Positions 7,513-16,089 of a stretch of 37,079 bases of DNA are shown here, in pieces. Under the pieces are notes generated by a model that saw nothing but the letters and a program-made list of their open reading frames with translations, was not told the origin of the DNA and ran no database searches. How positions within the stretch are numbered: the first letter of the stretch is position 1; each line of letters starts with the position of its first letter. The DNA comes from Blautia sp. (GTDB taxonomy: Bacteria; Bacillota; Clostridia; Lachnospirales; Lachnospiraceae): positions 1 to 37,079 of the forward strand of contig JAMPHB010000011.1 in assembly GCA_023663685.1 (NCBI GenBank), given 5' to 3'. The position numbers and the translations under genes are program-made.

Positions 7513-8679
7513 TCACTTACCATTTGTGCTGAATACACTTTCCAGCCAGTCCGCATAATCCTTCACCCAGCCGCCGTCTGAGCCGAAGCCGTGGGACCAG
7601 CCTTCCAGCACGATCCGGCTGACCGGAATGTCCATATCCTTAATCACCTGATACTGCTGCTCAAACTGGCTGTAGAAAGGATCCTGCGTGCCATAGACAT
7701 AGAACGTCGGCGGAAGACTGCCCTCTGCAAGCCATTCGGGATCCATATTTCCGACACTTAAACGCCCATAGAAGGAATAGATCATTCCGTCCGCCGAAGC
7801 ATGGGCCGGAAGCGCATCCAGCTCGTCAGGAACATAACCCGGGTCAAGCGCGGCTCCGTCTACAGCTTCATCATAGTGCATCAGAAATTCCCCTGCCTGA
7901 ATGCCGCCCGCCGAAAATCCCATCACAGCGATATCGTCCGGCTCAATGCCGTAAATATCTGCGTTCTTTCGGATAAAACGCACCGCCCGCGCCACATCCA
8001 GCGCACCCTCCTCCTGACTGTACGGACTCAGACGGTAGTCCACGACAAACGTCCGGAATCCACATTCCCGCAATGCCGCCGCTGTCGTCAGCGAATCCGT
8101 AAAATTACCGCGAAACTGATATGCACCGCCCGCCAGCAACACCACCGAGCCTTTCGGCTCGACGCCCTCCCGCATGGGAATCGCCGTCACATACGGCCGG
8201 AAATCCCATTCATCATAGTAACCGAACATGTCCTCCGTAAACTCTGTGACTGCCGGGGCATTGCCCTCCTCCCACAGATACAGAGCCTGAAAACTTCCGG
8301 GGTCAGCGGCGGTATTTAAGACCGTCTGATTACCCTCCGGCTCCGGCATCCGCTTTGCCATATACCCCTGATTCCAGTCGCCTATGCTGCCAGTGCCATA
8401 GGCATAAGCCTCTGGAAAATCGTCAGGGGTAGCGACAGTGTCCGCCGACGTCCCTTCTCTGCGCTCATCAAACACAAGGATGCCTGTTTCCGTTTTCCTT
8501 TGTTCCACTTCCGTTCCCCCTTCCTTCCTGCCCGTCTCCGCCGCAGACGCTGCCCGCTGTCCAATGTCTTTGTCAGTTGCAGAATCCGCCGGCGTATTCT
8601 GCGCCTGGCAGGCAGATACGCATAAAAGGACTGCAACAGATACCGCAATAAATATTTTGCTCATCCGCCTGTTTTTCAT
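7513..8679 (-). CDS. Alpha/beta hydrolase (esterase/lipase-like) lipoprotein
   Basis: The reading frame can be extended upstream to 8769, but that would run through a terminator. The chosen ATG gives MKNRRMSKIF plus a signal ending in the lipobox VSAC (Cys24). The mature protein is an alpha/beta hydrolase: an LLAGGAYQFRG oxyanion segment, the nucleophile elbow MGFSAGG, an Asp in YGTQDPFY and a His in GWSHGFG. It resembles Aes/acetyl-esterase-like enzymes and would act on the outer face of the membrane. The substrate is unknown; an acetylated sugar or xenobiotic ester is possible. It is the first gene of an operon with the exported flavodoxin and the flavin reductase. Confidence 0.88.
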   Translation of the reverse strand: MKNRRMSKIFIAVSVAVLLCVSACQAQNTPADSATDKDIGQRAASAAETGRKEGGTEVEQRKTETGILVFDERREGTSADTVATPDDFPEAYAYGTGSIGDWNQGYMAKRMPEPEGNQTVLNTAADPGSFQALYLWEEGNAPAVTEFTEDMFGYYDEWDFRPYVTAIPMREGVEPKGSVVLLAGGAYQFRGNFTDSLTTAAALRECGFRTFVVDYRLSPYSQEEGALDVARAVRFIRKNADIYGIEPDDIAVMGFSAGGIQAGEFLMHYDEAVDGAALDPGYVPDELDALPAHASADGMIYSFYGRLSVGNMDPEWLAEGSLPPTFYVYGTQDPFYSQFEQQYQVIKDMDIPVSRIVLEGWSHGFGSDGGWVKDYADWLESVFSTNGK

Positions 8680-8717
8680 ATATGTGTCTTCACCTGCCTT
8701 TTTATTACCTCTATTAT

Positions 8718-8747
8718 AAAAAAACCGAGACTCCGGAAGAAGTCTCG
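8718..8747 (-). terminator. Terminator after the LysR gene
   Basis: The stem CGAGACT/AGTCTCG (8726-8732 and 8741-8747) is followed on the minus strand by GG and seven Ts. A 29-bp stretch beginning here (8726-8754) is identical to 6101-6129. Confidence 0.8.
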
Positions 8748-8775
8748 ATTTGTTCATCAGTTTATACAAAAAGGT

Positions 8776-9684
8776 TTACACTAAAGATTCCGGCTCCTGC
8801 GCCGCCGCCCGCGCCGCATCCAAAAAGCGCTTTACCGTCTCCGACGGCTGGTGGGAATGCAGCAGGCCGTATGGGATTCCATATTCCCATTCCACCGGCA
8901 GCACCTTTAGAAGCGGATGCACATTTGCCCAGCCGGGTATCGCCAGCAGCACATCGTTGCTGCTTTCACAGTGGTTAAATATATTTATGTCGTAAAACTC
9001 AAAATCCACGATATGAATCTGTCCATGGTTCTGCCGGATGTCATCCCGCAGCTCGTCCACATAACGGCTCCAGCCACGGTGCATCAGCAGCAGATTTTCC
9101 CCATACAAATCCTGAAATCCCAGCTTGTCCTTTGCCGCCAGTGGATTATGAATGGACACCGCCAGACAAAAGGGCTCCCGCGTCAGCTGCAGACCCGCGC
9201 AGGAACGCAGCTCAAGCATCGTTTCATCAAAAATACCGCCGACCACGTCGATGTCCTGTCCCAGATTCGCAAGAATCTTCCTCGCGTTTTCCACCGTGTT
9301 CTCGAAGGGGACAATTTCAAATTTGATATCCGGACAATGCTCCTGAATCTTCGGCCACATCTGCATTAACAGCTGCGCCGGGGTCATGGGGGAGCTTCCG
9401 ATACGGACTACATCCGCCTTTTCCTTCATGGCATTTTTCGCCCGCGTGACAGAATCCTTACAGTATTGGATAATGTATTTGCTGTCCTGGTACAGAGATT
9501 TTCCCGCCTTTGTCAGAATCAACCCCCGGTGTGTCCGCTCAAACAGCTTCACTCCCAGCGAATCCTCCAGCAGATTGATCTGTTTGATAACAGCTGTCGG
9601 CGTAATATACGCCTCCTCCGCCGCTTTGTTGAAGCTGCCCGTGTCCGCTGCCCGCAGAAAGGTTTCAAGTCTTTGATTATACAT
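8776..9684 (-). CDS. LysR family transcriptional regulator
   Basis: The 302-residue protein starts MYNQRLETFLRAADTGSFNKAAEEAYITP; AAGGAG lies 7 nt before ATG 9684, so I prefer this start to the one at 9711. The winged helix-turn-helix occupies residues 1-60, with PTAVIKQINLLEDSLGVKLFERT typical of LysR. The rest is the periplasmic-binding-protein-like effector domain (about 90-295). It sits between two operons on the same strand: the thiol/C-S lyase operon upstream and the esterase-flavodoxin operons downstream. Either could be its target; the redox cluster is the more usual partner. The effector is not predictable from sequence. Confidence 0.92.
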   Translation of the reverse strand: MYNQRLETFLRAADTGSFNKAAEEAYITPTAVIKQINLLEDSLGVKLFERTHRGLILTKAGKSLYQDSKYIIQYCKDSVTRAKNAMKEKADVVRIGSSPMTPAQLLMQMWPKIQEHCPDIKFEIVPFENTVENARKILANLGQDIDVVGGIFDETMLELRSCAGLQLTREPFCLAVSIHNPLAAKDKLGFQDLYGENLLLMHRGWSRYVDELRDDIRQNHGQIHIVDFEFYDINIFNHCESSNDVLLAIPGWANVHPLLKVLPVEWEYGIPYGLLHSHQPSETVKRFLDAARAAAQEPESLV

Positions 9685-9728
9685 GCGCCCACTCCTTGTC
9701 TGTGCGTTCATCTGAGTATCTTTCTATC

Positions 9729-9757
9729 ATCATACCTGTAAAATGCCTGCAAAGCAA
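9729..9757 (-). promoter_or_regulatory. Probable sigma-A promoter of the LysR gene
   Basis: On the minus strand TTGCTT (9752-9757) and TATGAT (9729-9734) are 17 bp apart. This lies between the upstream operon's last stop and the LysR start. Confidence 0.5.
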
Positions 9758-9788
9758 GGTATAATTAAAAAAGTGGGCAGCCGTATTG

Positions 9789-11063
9789 TCAATCCTGATT
9801 ACCGCGCCTGCCCTCCGCCAGCTTCACTCCGTTTTTGACATAGCCGTCCCCGAAGCGCTCCCGGATCTGCCACGCATACCGCTTTCCGGCATCTATGAAT
9901 TTTTCCTCCTGAAAGCGCAAAACCTCCTGCACCGGCGCGGGAAACTCCCGGTAAAATTCCTCCATCTCCTGTATAATGAGCAGAGCCATATCTGCCGCCG
10001 GGCAGGTTTCCCGCCCCGGCATGACGATCTTAACTGTCTTCAAATCGTAATGCGCGGCATTTTTATAATTCTGTACCGCCTGAATCTGCTGCCTTTCGCT
10101 GAGCTTTAACTCCGGTGTGGCGGAAAGCCAGCAGATTAACAGCTGTGCAAAAGCCACGTCCCGCACATCCAGACCGTATTCCGCCAGAGGATTGACGTCA
10201 ATCATCCGCAGCTCTATATGGTTGACTCCCTGTTTTGCAAGGACGTCCAGATCATTGACCCCCTTCGGCTTTAGCCGCACCGGGTAATACAACTCCGAGG
10301 GCGCCTGTATCATTCCCCGGTCGATGTAGCCGCGTATGCTGTCCACATAAGCGGCAAGGCTTGTATAGTCAAACATGGGAGTAAAAAAATTCCAGTACCC
10401 GAGCTCACTGCAGCGCACAGAGGCAAGCCCCAGAAATACATCCTCCCCGCATTTACCTTTTTCCACATAGGAACGGTCAAGCAGAGGACTTGCGGCCGTG
10501 GCTGCAACCAGAATCCACCCGTATGCCGCCAGCTTTTCCGCCAGCTTTAGATACGTCTGGTTTTTGTAATCCGCAAAATCCTTCTGCCCGCTAAATGTAA
10601 ACGCCTCCCTTAACAGCCCGTCGGAAAAAGAATAGTTCAGATGGATTCCGCTAAATGTCATTTTGTATCTTCCATACCGTTCAGACAAATAATTCCGGTA
10701 AATGGTTTTTGTACTTTCACTGCCCGTAAACTCCGCCACCGGTATATCATCTTCATTCTTAATGTACGGCGGATTGGAAAATGCCCATAAAAGCTCCGGC
10801 TGCGGCAAATGGCTTAAGGTATTCTGTATCCGGCGGTAATACCTTCCCATCGCCTCTACCGCCTTCTGCGGACTGTACTCCACCCCGGTGTTGATCTCGA
10901 TCTGGTTTTCACAGAAATCACGGACAATATGGGCGTCATCCGGGAATGGATGCGGCGTGTGCGCCAGGTATCCGTCCTGATCCGTCCGCAGCGCTTCCAG
11001 CTCAAGCCCGAATTCCCCGGACAAAAGCTTTTCCTTTATTTTGTCCCTTGTAATATCAAACAT
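9789..11063 (-). CDS. Glutamate-cysteine ligase (GshA-type), stand-alone
   Basis: This 424-residue protein has GshA motifs: FGLELEALRTD near the start (ATP/Mg and substrate site), DFCENQIEINTGV, SGIHLNYSFS and NHIELRMIDVNPLAEYGL. It would form gamma-glutamylcysteine from Glu, Cys and ATP in the cytoplasm. There is no ATP-grasp GshB half as in bifunctional GshAB, so glutathione is not implied. I place the start at MFDITRD (GGAG 9 nt upstream); the ATG at 11078 lacks a ribosome site. It is the last gene of a four-gene operon with two PLP sulfur enzymes and a class II amidohydrolase, which suggests gamma-Glu-Cys is used as a thiol carrier. The true acceptor amine or thiol is unproven. Confidence 0.87.
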   Translation of the reverse strand: MFDITRDKIKEKLLSGEFGLELEALRTDQDGYLAHTPHPFPDDAHIVRDFCENQIEINTGVEYSPQKAVEAMGRYYRRIQNTLSHLPQPELLWAFSNPPYIKNEDDIPVAEFTGSESTKTIYRNYLSERYGRYKMTFSGIHLNYSFSDGLLREAFTFSGQKDFADYKNQTYLKLAEKLAAYGWILVAATAASPLLDRSYVEKGKCGEDVFLGLASVRCSELGYWNFFTPMFDYTSLAAYVDSIRGYIDRGMIQAPSELYYPVRLKPKGVNDLDVLAKQGVNHIELRMIDVNPLAEYGLDVRDVAFAQLLICWLSATPELKLSERQQIQAVQNYKNAAHYDLKTVKIVMPGRETCPAADMALLIIQEMEEFYREFPAPVQEVLRFQEEKFIDAGKRYAWQIRERFGDGYVKNGVKLAEGRRGNQD

Positions 11064-11081
11064 AGTTGCATTCTCCATTCG

Positions 11082-11855
11082 TTATAGTGCAGAGTAATCC
11101 AAAAACAGCGCTTCCATATCTTTGGGATTGTCAGTATATTCATAATGGTGGTTCGTTCCCGTATATACCTGCTCCCCCGCCTTCCACACGCACAGCGTGG
11201 ACATGGGCAACGGCTTCCACTGGTATTTTCCCAGCGGCCGGGTGGAAAAATAAGCGCCGCCCTCTTCCTTCAAATAATATAAAGAAGAGGCATAGTTTGT
11301 ATGCACATAAAGGCATTCCCCGTCAAAAATCAGAAGGTTCACCTTGTTCCCCTCCGCAATTTTGCACACAGCCGTATCGACGGCGTCAAAGCGCTCCCGC
11401 TCCGTCAGCGGCCGCCCCGCTTCCTCCTGCCTTCCGTCAATGCAGTCTGTCAGATAATAGAGAATCCGCTCGCTGTCCGTCTGCCCCTCCTGCTGGTAAA
11501 AATAGGGCTCCAGCGCCGGACACCGGAACATAGTCCCATTGTGCGCCAGTGTCCACAGCCGTCCGGAGCTATCCTGCCTCACAAAAGGGTGACAGTTTTC
11601 ATACTCCATATTTCCCTTCGTGGCAAGCCGGATATGGGCAATCGCGTCCCGGACAAAAAGCTCATGCCGCAGCCGTCTTTTCAGGTATATGCTCGCCTCC
11701 GCCCGAATCGGCTCCTTTTCTATGGAAGCCATGCCATTCTGGAACACGGCCAGCCCCCAGCCGTGCGGATGCGCCCCGCTATGGGAATAGAATTCCCACA
11801 AAAAATCGTTGATCTTTGTTTTTTCCCTGCTGCTTACGCCAAATAATTCACACAT
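11082..11855 (-). CDS. Class II glutamine amidotransferase / gamma-glutamyl hydrolase (YafJ/EgtC-like)
   Basis: The 257-residue N-terminal-nucleophile hydrolase starts MCELFGVSS, so Cys2 is the catalytic residue once Met is removed. Family landmarks follow: HPHGWGLAVF, AHIRLATKGN, ENCHPF and LAHNGTMF. No synthetase domain is fused, so it acts alone. YafJ/EgtC relatives hydrolyse gamma-glutamyl amides; EgtC removes gamma-Glu from a sulfur conjugate in ergothioneine synthesis. Being next to a GshA-type ligase (18 bp from that gene's start) and overlapping the C-S lyase gene by 8 bp makes a gamma-Glu-removing role plausible. The substrate is inference. Confidence 0.87.
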   Translation of the reverse strand: MCELFGVSSREKTKINDFLWEFYSHSGAHPHGWGLAVFQNGMASIEKEPIRAEASIYLKRRLRHELFVRDAIAHIRLATKGNMEYENCHPFVRQDSSGRLWTLAHNGTMFRCPALEPYFYQQEGQTDSERILYYLTDCIDGRQEEAGRPLTERERFDAVDTAVCKIAEGNKVNLLIFDGECLYVHTNYASSLYYLKEEGGAYFSTRPLGKYQWKPLPMSTLCVWKAGEQVYTGTNHHYEYTDNPKDMEALFLDYSAL

Positions 11856-13035
11856 TGCCGACCGCCCCTTTTAACTGTTCTAAGGCTTTCTCCAGAGTCA
11901 CCCTCGGACAGGCCACATTAAACCGCTCGAAGCCCTCTCCCGATTTTCCAAATATAGCGCCGGAATCCAGCCAGAGCTTTGCTTTTTTCACAATCAGCTC
12001 CTCCAGCCGGGTCTCCGTCAGCCCCAGCCCCCGAAAATCCACCCATACAAGATAAGTCCCCTCCGGTTCCACCATGGTAAGCTGCGGCAGCTCCCTCTGC
12101 AGATATTCTCTCATAAACCGGATATTGTCCTCAATATACTTCGTCACCGCCTCATACCATTCGTTTCCATAACAGTACGCCGCCTCGCAGGCCGTCAGGC
12201 CGATGGCATTAAGCTGGCTGTACCCCGCCGCCGCAATCTGCTTTTTAAACTTCCTACGGAGACTTCCGTCCGGAATCAGGATATTGGAAACCTGCAGCCC
12301 TGCAAGATTGAAGGTCTTTGCCGGAGATGTACATGTGACGGATATTTCCTCCAGCTCTTTTTGCAGACCTGCAAAAACGATATGCTTTCTCCCTCCCCAG
12401 ACAAAGTCCGCATGGATTTCATCGCTCACAACCACTACATGATGCTTTAAACAGATCTCCCCTATTTTCAGCAATTCCTCCTCCGTCCACACCCTGCCCG
12501 CAGGATTGTGCGGACTGCAGAGCAGAAACAGACGAATCCGGTGCTCCACGATTTTTCTCTCAAAATCTGCAAAATCTATGTGGTACCGTCCGTCTTCTCC
12601 CAAGATTAAATCGCTGCTGACCACCTCTCTGCCGTTATCTTCGATGACCTCCGTAAAGGGATAATATACCGGCTGCTGGATGATAACCGCATCGCCTTCC
12701 TTTGTATATGCTTTGACCGCCATGGCCAGCGCAAACACCACGCCCGGCGTTTTTACCAGCCAGCCGCTTTCTATTTCCCAGCCGTGCCTTTTTTTCATCC
12801 AGCCCGCGACCGCCGCAAAATATCTCCCGCCGCTCTCGGTATAGCCGAAGATTCCATGCTCCACCCTTCTGTGAATGGCGTCCAGTATCTGTTCCGACGT
12901 CTTAAAATCCATGTCCGCCACCCACAGGGGGAGAACATCCTCCGGCTTTCCGCGCCTTGCGGCAAAATCATATTTTAGACAGTCCGTATTCCTCCGGTCG
13001 GTTACTGTGTCAAAATCAAAGTTTTCTTTTTGCAT
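11848..13035 (-). CDS. PatB/MalY family C-S beta-lyase (PLP aminotransferase fold)
   Basis: This 395-residue fold-type I PLP enzyme has LPLWVADMDF near the N-terminus, a marker of the MalY/PatB branch. It also has CSPHNPAGRVW, SDEIHADFVW and the Schiff-base lysine K240 in TSPAKTFNLAG. Members cleave the C-S bond of cystathionine or other S-substituted cysteines to a thiol, pyruvate and ammonia. It follows the trans-sulfuration gene by 15 bp and overlaps the amidohydrolase gene. In this operon it could release a thiol from a cysteine conjugate (an EgtE-like step) or complete methionine synthesis. Cytoplasmic. Confidence 0.92.
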   Translation of the reverse strand: MQKENFDFDTVTDRRNTDCLKYDFAARRGKPEDVLPLWVADMDFKTSEQILDAIHRRVEHGIFGYTESGGRYFAAVAGWMKKRHGWEIESGWLVKTPGVVFALAMAVKAYTKEGDAVIIQQPVYYPFTEVIEDNGREVVSSDLILGEDGRYHIDFADFERKIVEHRIRLFLLCSPHNPAGRVWTEEELLKIGEICLKHHVVVVSDEIHADFVWGGRKHIVFAGLQKELEEISVTCTSPAKTFNLAGLQVSNILIPDGSLRRKFKKQIAAAGYSQLNAIGLTACEAAYCYGNEWYEAVTKYIEDNIRFMREYLQRELPQLTMVEPEGTYLVWVDFRGLGLTETRLEELIVKKAKLWLDSGAIFGKSGEGFERFNVACPRVTLEKALEQLKGAVGNV

Positions 13036-13050
13036 AGCATCCCCTCGTCT

Positions 13051-14202
13051 TTATTCAAATGTCCCGATTGCCTGCTTAAGATCCGCTATCAGATCGTTTT
13101 TATCCTCTATGCCTGCCGAAAGGCGGAGCACTCTGTCCGTAATGCCGTTTTTGATGCGCACCTCCTCGGGCACATCCGCATGTGTCTGGGTTACCGGGTA
13201 AGTGAGGAGCGTCTCTGTTCCCCCCAGACTTTCTGCAAAGGGAATCAGCTTTGTAGATTTCAGTATATGATGCGCCAGCCTGCTGCTTTCCACCTCAAAG
13301 GTCAGCATACTTCCAAACCCGCCTGCCTGCTTTTTACAGACCTCGTACCCCCTGCTACCTGGTATGCCCGGATAATAAACCTTTTTTACCTTTGGCTCAT
13401 GCAAAAGATACTCTGCGATCGCCTTCGCATTCTCCTGCGCCTTTTCCATGCGCAGCGGCAGCGTTTTTATGCCCCGGATAATCAGCCAGCTGTCAAAGGG
13501 CGAAAGCCCCGACCCCACAGTCTTGATCAGAAACCGCAGCCTGTCCGATATTTCCTCTGAACCGGTCACGATAAAGCCTGCCAGTGTATCATTGTGCCCT
13601 CCCAGAAACTTGGTGCCGCTGTGAATCACGATATCCGCGCCAAGCGCAAGAGGATTTTGAAAATAGGGCGACATAAACGTATTGTCCACAATCAAAAGCA
13701 GGCCGTGCTTCTTGGCAATCCCTGCAATCCTGCGGATATCCGCCACATGCATCATGGGATTTGTCGGCGTTTCAATAAAAATGGCCTTTGTGTTTTCCTG
13801 TATGTAAGCTTCGGCGTCTTCTGTGCTGCAGTCTATATGGCTGAACAAAAGCCCGTTTTTCCTGCTCACATTCTGAAACAGCCGAATGCTGCCGCCATAC
13901 AGATCCATATCCGTAATCAGATGGTCTCCCGGCGCAAACAGCTCCATCATCGCTGTGATTGCTGCCATTCCGCTGGAAAATGCCAGCGCATCGATTCCCC
14001 CCTCAAGGGAAGCCACTATTTTTTCCACCTGCTGTCTCGTGGGATTCTGTAATCTGCTGTAATCAAAGCCCGTGCTTCTTCCCACCTCCGGGTGCGCATA
14101 GGTCGCGGTCTGATAAATCGGGAAGCTGATGGCTCCCGTCTGATCCTTGTCAAAATCCCTCCCATTGCCATAAATACATCTGGTTGCAAATTCATAGTCC
14201 AT
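13051..14202 (-). CDS. Trans-sulfuration PLP enzyme (cystathionine gamma-synthase/lyase family)
   Basis: The 383-residue Cys/Met-metabolism PLP enzyme has FPIYQTATYAHPEVG, YSRLQNPTRQQVEK, AFSSGMAAI, ETPTNPMMHVADI and the Schiff-base K198 in HSGTKFLGGHND. It could be cystathionine gamma-synthase, gamma-lyase or beta-lyase; the sequence alone does not separate these. AAGGAG, 6 nt before the ATG, supports the start. It is the first gene of the sulfur operon. A palindrome overlapping the promoter -10 lies about 80 bp upstream, so the operon is probably regulated by a repressor or LysR-type protein. Confidence 0.92.
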   Translation of the reverse strand: MDYEFATRCIYGNGRDFDKDQTGAISFPIYQTATYAHPEVGRSTGFDYSRLQNPTRQQVEKIVASLEGGIDALAFSSGMAAITAMMELFAPGDHLITDMDLYGGSIRLFQNVSRKNGLLFSHIDCSTEDAEAYIQENTKAIFIETPTNPMMHVADIRRIAGIAKKHGLLLIVDNTFMSPYFQNPLALGADIVIHSGTKFLGGHNDTLAGFIVTGSEEISDRLRFLIKTVGSGLSPFDSWLIIRGIKTLPLRMEKAQENAKAIAEYLLHEPKVKKVYYPGIPGSRGYEVCKKQAGGFGSMLTFEVESSRLAHHILKSTKLIPFAESLGGTETLLTYPVTQTHADVPEEVRIKNGITDRVLRLSAGIEDKNDLIADLKQAIGTFE

Positions 14203-14283
14203 TGTTTTCTCCTTATCTCTCCCAAAGCTGCCTCCATTATAAATGAAAAATTACTCATTGTATAATACATGTACCTTAGAATT

Positions 14284-14303
14284 CATTATAAGCAAAACTT
14301 ATA
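14284..14303 (-). promoter_or_regulatory. Putative -10 box with overlapping palindromic operator of the sulfur operon
   Basis: On the minus strand TATAAT (14284-14289) overlaps the inverted repeat TATAAG-N5-CTTATA (plus strand 14287-14303). The -35 (near 14307-14312) is poor, as expected for an activated promoter. The binding protein is unknown. No SAM riboswitch or T-box is recognisable between here and 14202. Confidence 0.4.
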
Positions 14304-14403
14304 GCAGGTAGAAATCTTCCTGTTTTCCACAATCTTCTAAAAGTTGCCAAAAAATTTGTGTTATGGTTAAAAAATACAAAAAATACCCCCCCGAGCTCAA
14401 TAT

Positions 14404-14432
14404 TTGACATATTTGTACAAAAATGATATAAT
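14404..14432 (+). promoter_or_regulatory. Perfect consensus sigma-A promoter of the chemotaxis receptor gene
   Basis: TTGACA (14404-14409), a 17-bp spacer and TATAAT (14427-14432) match the housekeeping consensus at all twelve positions. AGGAGG (14466-14471) follows, 8 nt before the ATG. Confidence 0.85.
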
Positions 14433-14479
14433 TATAGCAAAATTTCGTGACCCTGCACTATTTTTAGGAGGAGAGGCTA

Positions 14480-16024
14480 ATGGACAAGAAAAAGACTGCG
14501 GTAGATGTGTACCTGTCAACCGTGTACAAATGGGGGCTGATCATACTGTGCGGCGCGTGTATGTGCGCGACCATTATGTTCAACACTGAGAAGATTTTTG
14601 GATTGTATCCTACTGTGCCATGGCTCGCGACCATTATGCTGGGCGTGATGGACTGTACCTTTTTTGCCATCGCACTGTACATTATCAAAATATCGTTTGA
14701 TAAGGACGGCTATCTGAAAGAAGGCAAACTGCAGGTCGGGAAGATGTTTTCGGTAATTGCTCTGGTCATTCAGTGGAATTATCTTCTGTACATGCTGCCG
14801 ACAAGAACCTTCTGGGGCTTTCTGTTCTTTTTCCTGATCCTCATGGCATTCTTTTTAGACTTAAAAATGCTGCTGGTCAGCGGACTTGCATGTATACTTT
14901 CGCTATTCATCGCGTGGTTTTTCAAGGGCACAGATCTCATGCCGGTGAAGGACGAGCTGTTTTTGACAGATGTGCTTATGTGTCTGGTTGCGCTGGTACT
15001 GTCTCTGACAGGGCTTCTGATATTTGTATTTTTGGTTGCACATTTTCTTGTGAATGCCAAAAAAGATGAGCTGGAAAAGAACAATGATAAGGTGCAGAGC
15101 CTCTTGTACTCTGTCCAGCAATTATCCGACGGCCTGCAGACCGCGGGCACAAGCCTCTCGCAGGTATCCGAGAGCGAGAGCTCTTCCGCGGAGGAGCTGG
15201 CGGCCACAAGCCTGCTTCTGGTGGAGAGCAGCAATCTGCTGAGCCGGAAAACCGATGAGAGTATGACGAATCTCTCCGAGCTGAACCAGTGTGAGGAGGT
15301 TATGGCGGAGAATATCGAAAAGGTAGAGAGCACGTCTAAGAATCTCCTCGACAAATCCATGGAGAACTCCCGCCTGCTCAATGACCTTCACGCCATCAAC
15401 GGCGAGGTGTCGGACTCCATGCACACCACGATCGAGGTTGCCAAAAAGCTCTCGGACGCCGTACAACAGATTGGCGTCACCCTAAATCTTATCAACGAGA
15501 TTTCATCGTCCACCAATCTGCTGGCGCTGAATGCCTCCATTGAGGCCGCCAGGGCAGGCGACGCGGGACGGGGCTTTGCTGTCGTTGCAACCGAGGTTGG
15601 AAATCTTGCCAACAGCACAAAGGAGTCCCTGCAGGAGGTAGAGACTGTCATTGAGCGGGTAATGAACAATGTGAGTGAGATCACCTACCATGTGGGGGAA
15701 AATTCACAGAAACTGACCACGCAAAACGAATACTTCGACAACGTATTTAAGGGTATGCAGGATATGACGGATCTGCTGAATGTGTCTGTCGATGCCATCA
15801 ACACGATGGGCGAAGCGCACAGTAAACAGTCGGAGGTCATCCGCAATACCGTCTCCATCAATAGAGATATTACCGAGAGCATCCGAAATGAGAATGAGCA
15901 GTTTAATTCGATCAATGCGATGGCTGAAAATAATGCAAACGATACCACGGAGGTCGCATCGCAGGCCAGCCGTATCAATGAGATGGTCAGTGAAATGACA
16001 AGACTGTTAAATGCAGAGGATTAA
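14480..16024 (+). CDS. Methyl-accepting chemotaxis protein with a multi-helix membrane sensor
   Basis: The 514-residue protein has about six membrane helices in residues 15-195 (for example [21 protein letters not shown] and [20 protein letters not shown]) with only short loops and no extracytoplasmic sensing domain. A cytoplasmic coiled-coil signalling domain follows. Its conserved hairpin tip [20 protein letters not shown], then [11 protein letters not shown] (near residues 340-375), binds CheA/CheW in this family. No HAMP domain is clear. It probably senses a membrane or cytoplasmic signal. Transcribed alone from a perfect promoter; no other chemotaxis gene is nearby. Confidence 0.93.
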   Translation: MDKKKTAVDVYLSTVYKWGLIILCGACMCATIMFNTEKIFGLYPTVPWLATIMLGVMDCTFFAIALYIIKISFDKDGYLKEGKLQVGKMFSVIALVIQWNYLLYMLPTRTFWGFLFFFLILMAFFLDLKMLLVSGLACILSLFIAWFFKGTDLMPVKDELFLTDVLMCLVALVLSLTGLLIFVFLVAHFLVNAKKDELEKNNDKVQSLLYSVQQLSDGLQTAGTSLSQVSESESSSAEELAATSLLLVESSNLLSRKTDESMTNLSELNQCEEVMAENIEKVESTSKNLLDKSMENSRLLNDLHAINGEVSDSMHTTIEVAKKLSDAVQQIGVTLNLINEISSSTNLLALNASIEAARAGDAGRGFAVVATEVGNLANSTKESLQEVETVIERVMNNVSEITYHVGENSQKLTTQNEYFDNVFKGMQDMTDLLNVSVDAINTMGEAHSKQSEVIRNTVSINRDITESIRNENEQFNSINAMAENNANDTTEVASQASRINEMVSEMTRLLNAED

Positions 16025-16058
16025 AGATACTCCATTTTCTGCGCGATATTTCCATACA

Positions 16059-16089
16059 AAGAAGAGGGCTGCCCGTCAGCCCTCTTCTT
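16059..16089. terminator. Convergent hairpin shared by the receptor gene and ldh 3' ends
   Basis: A perfect 13-bp stem (AAGAAGAGGGCTG, 16059-16071; CAGCCCTCTTCTT, 16077-16089) has a 5-nt loop. The right arm encodes the acidic last codons of lactate dehydrogenase. U-tracts are poor on both sides, so its strength is uncertain. Confidence 0.6.

Noticed and set aside
8680-8769. N-terminal extension of the esterase
   Set aside because: It overlaps the LysR terminator, and the lipoprotein signal begins at the 8679 start.
14203-14403. SAM riboswitch or T-box before the sulfur operon
   Set aside because: No kink-turn/core or T-box sequence could be recognised; only a short palindrome is present.
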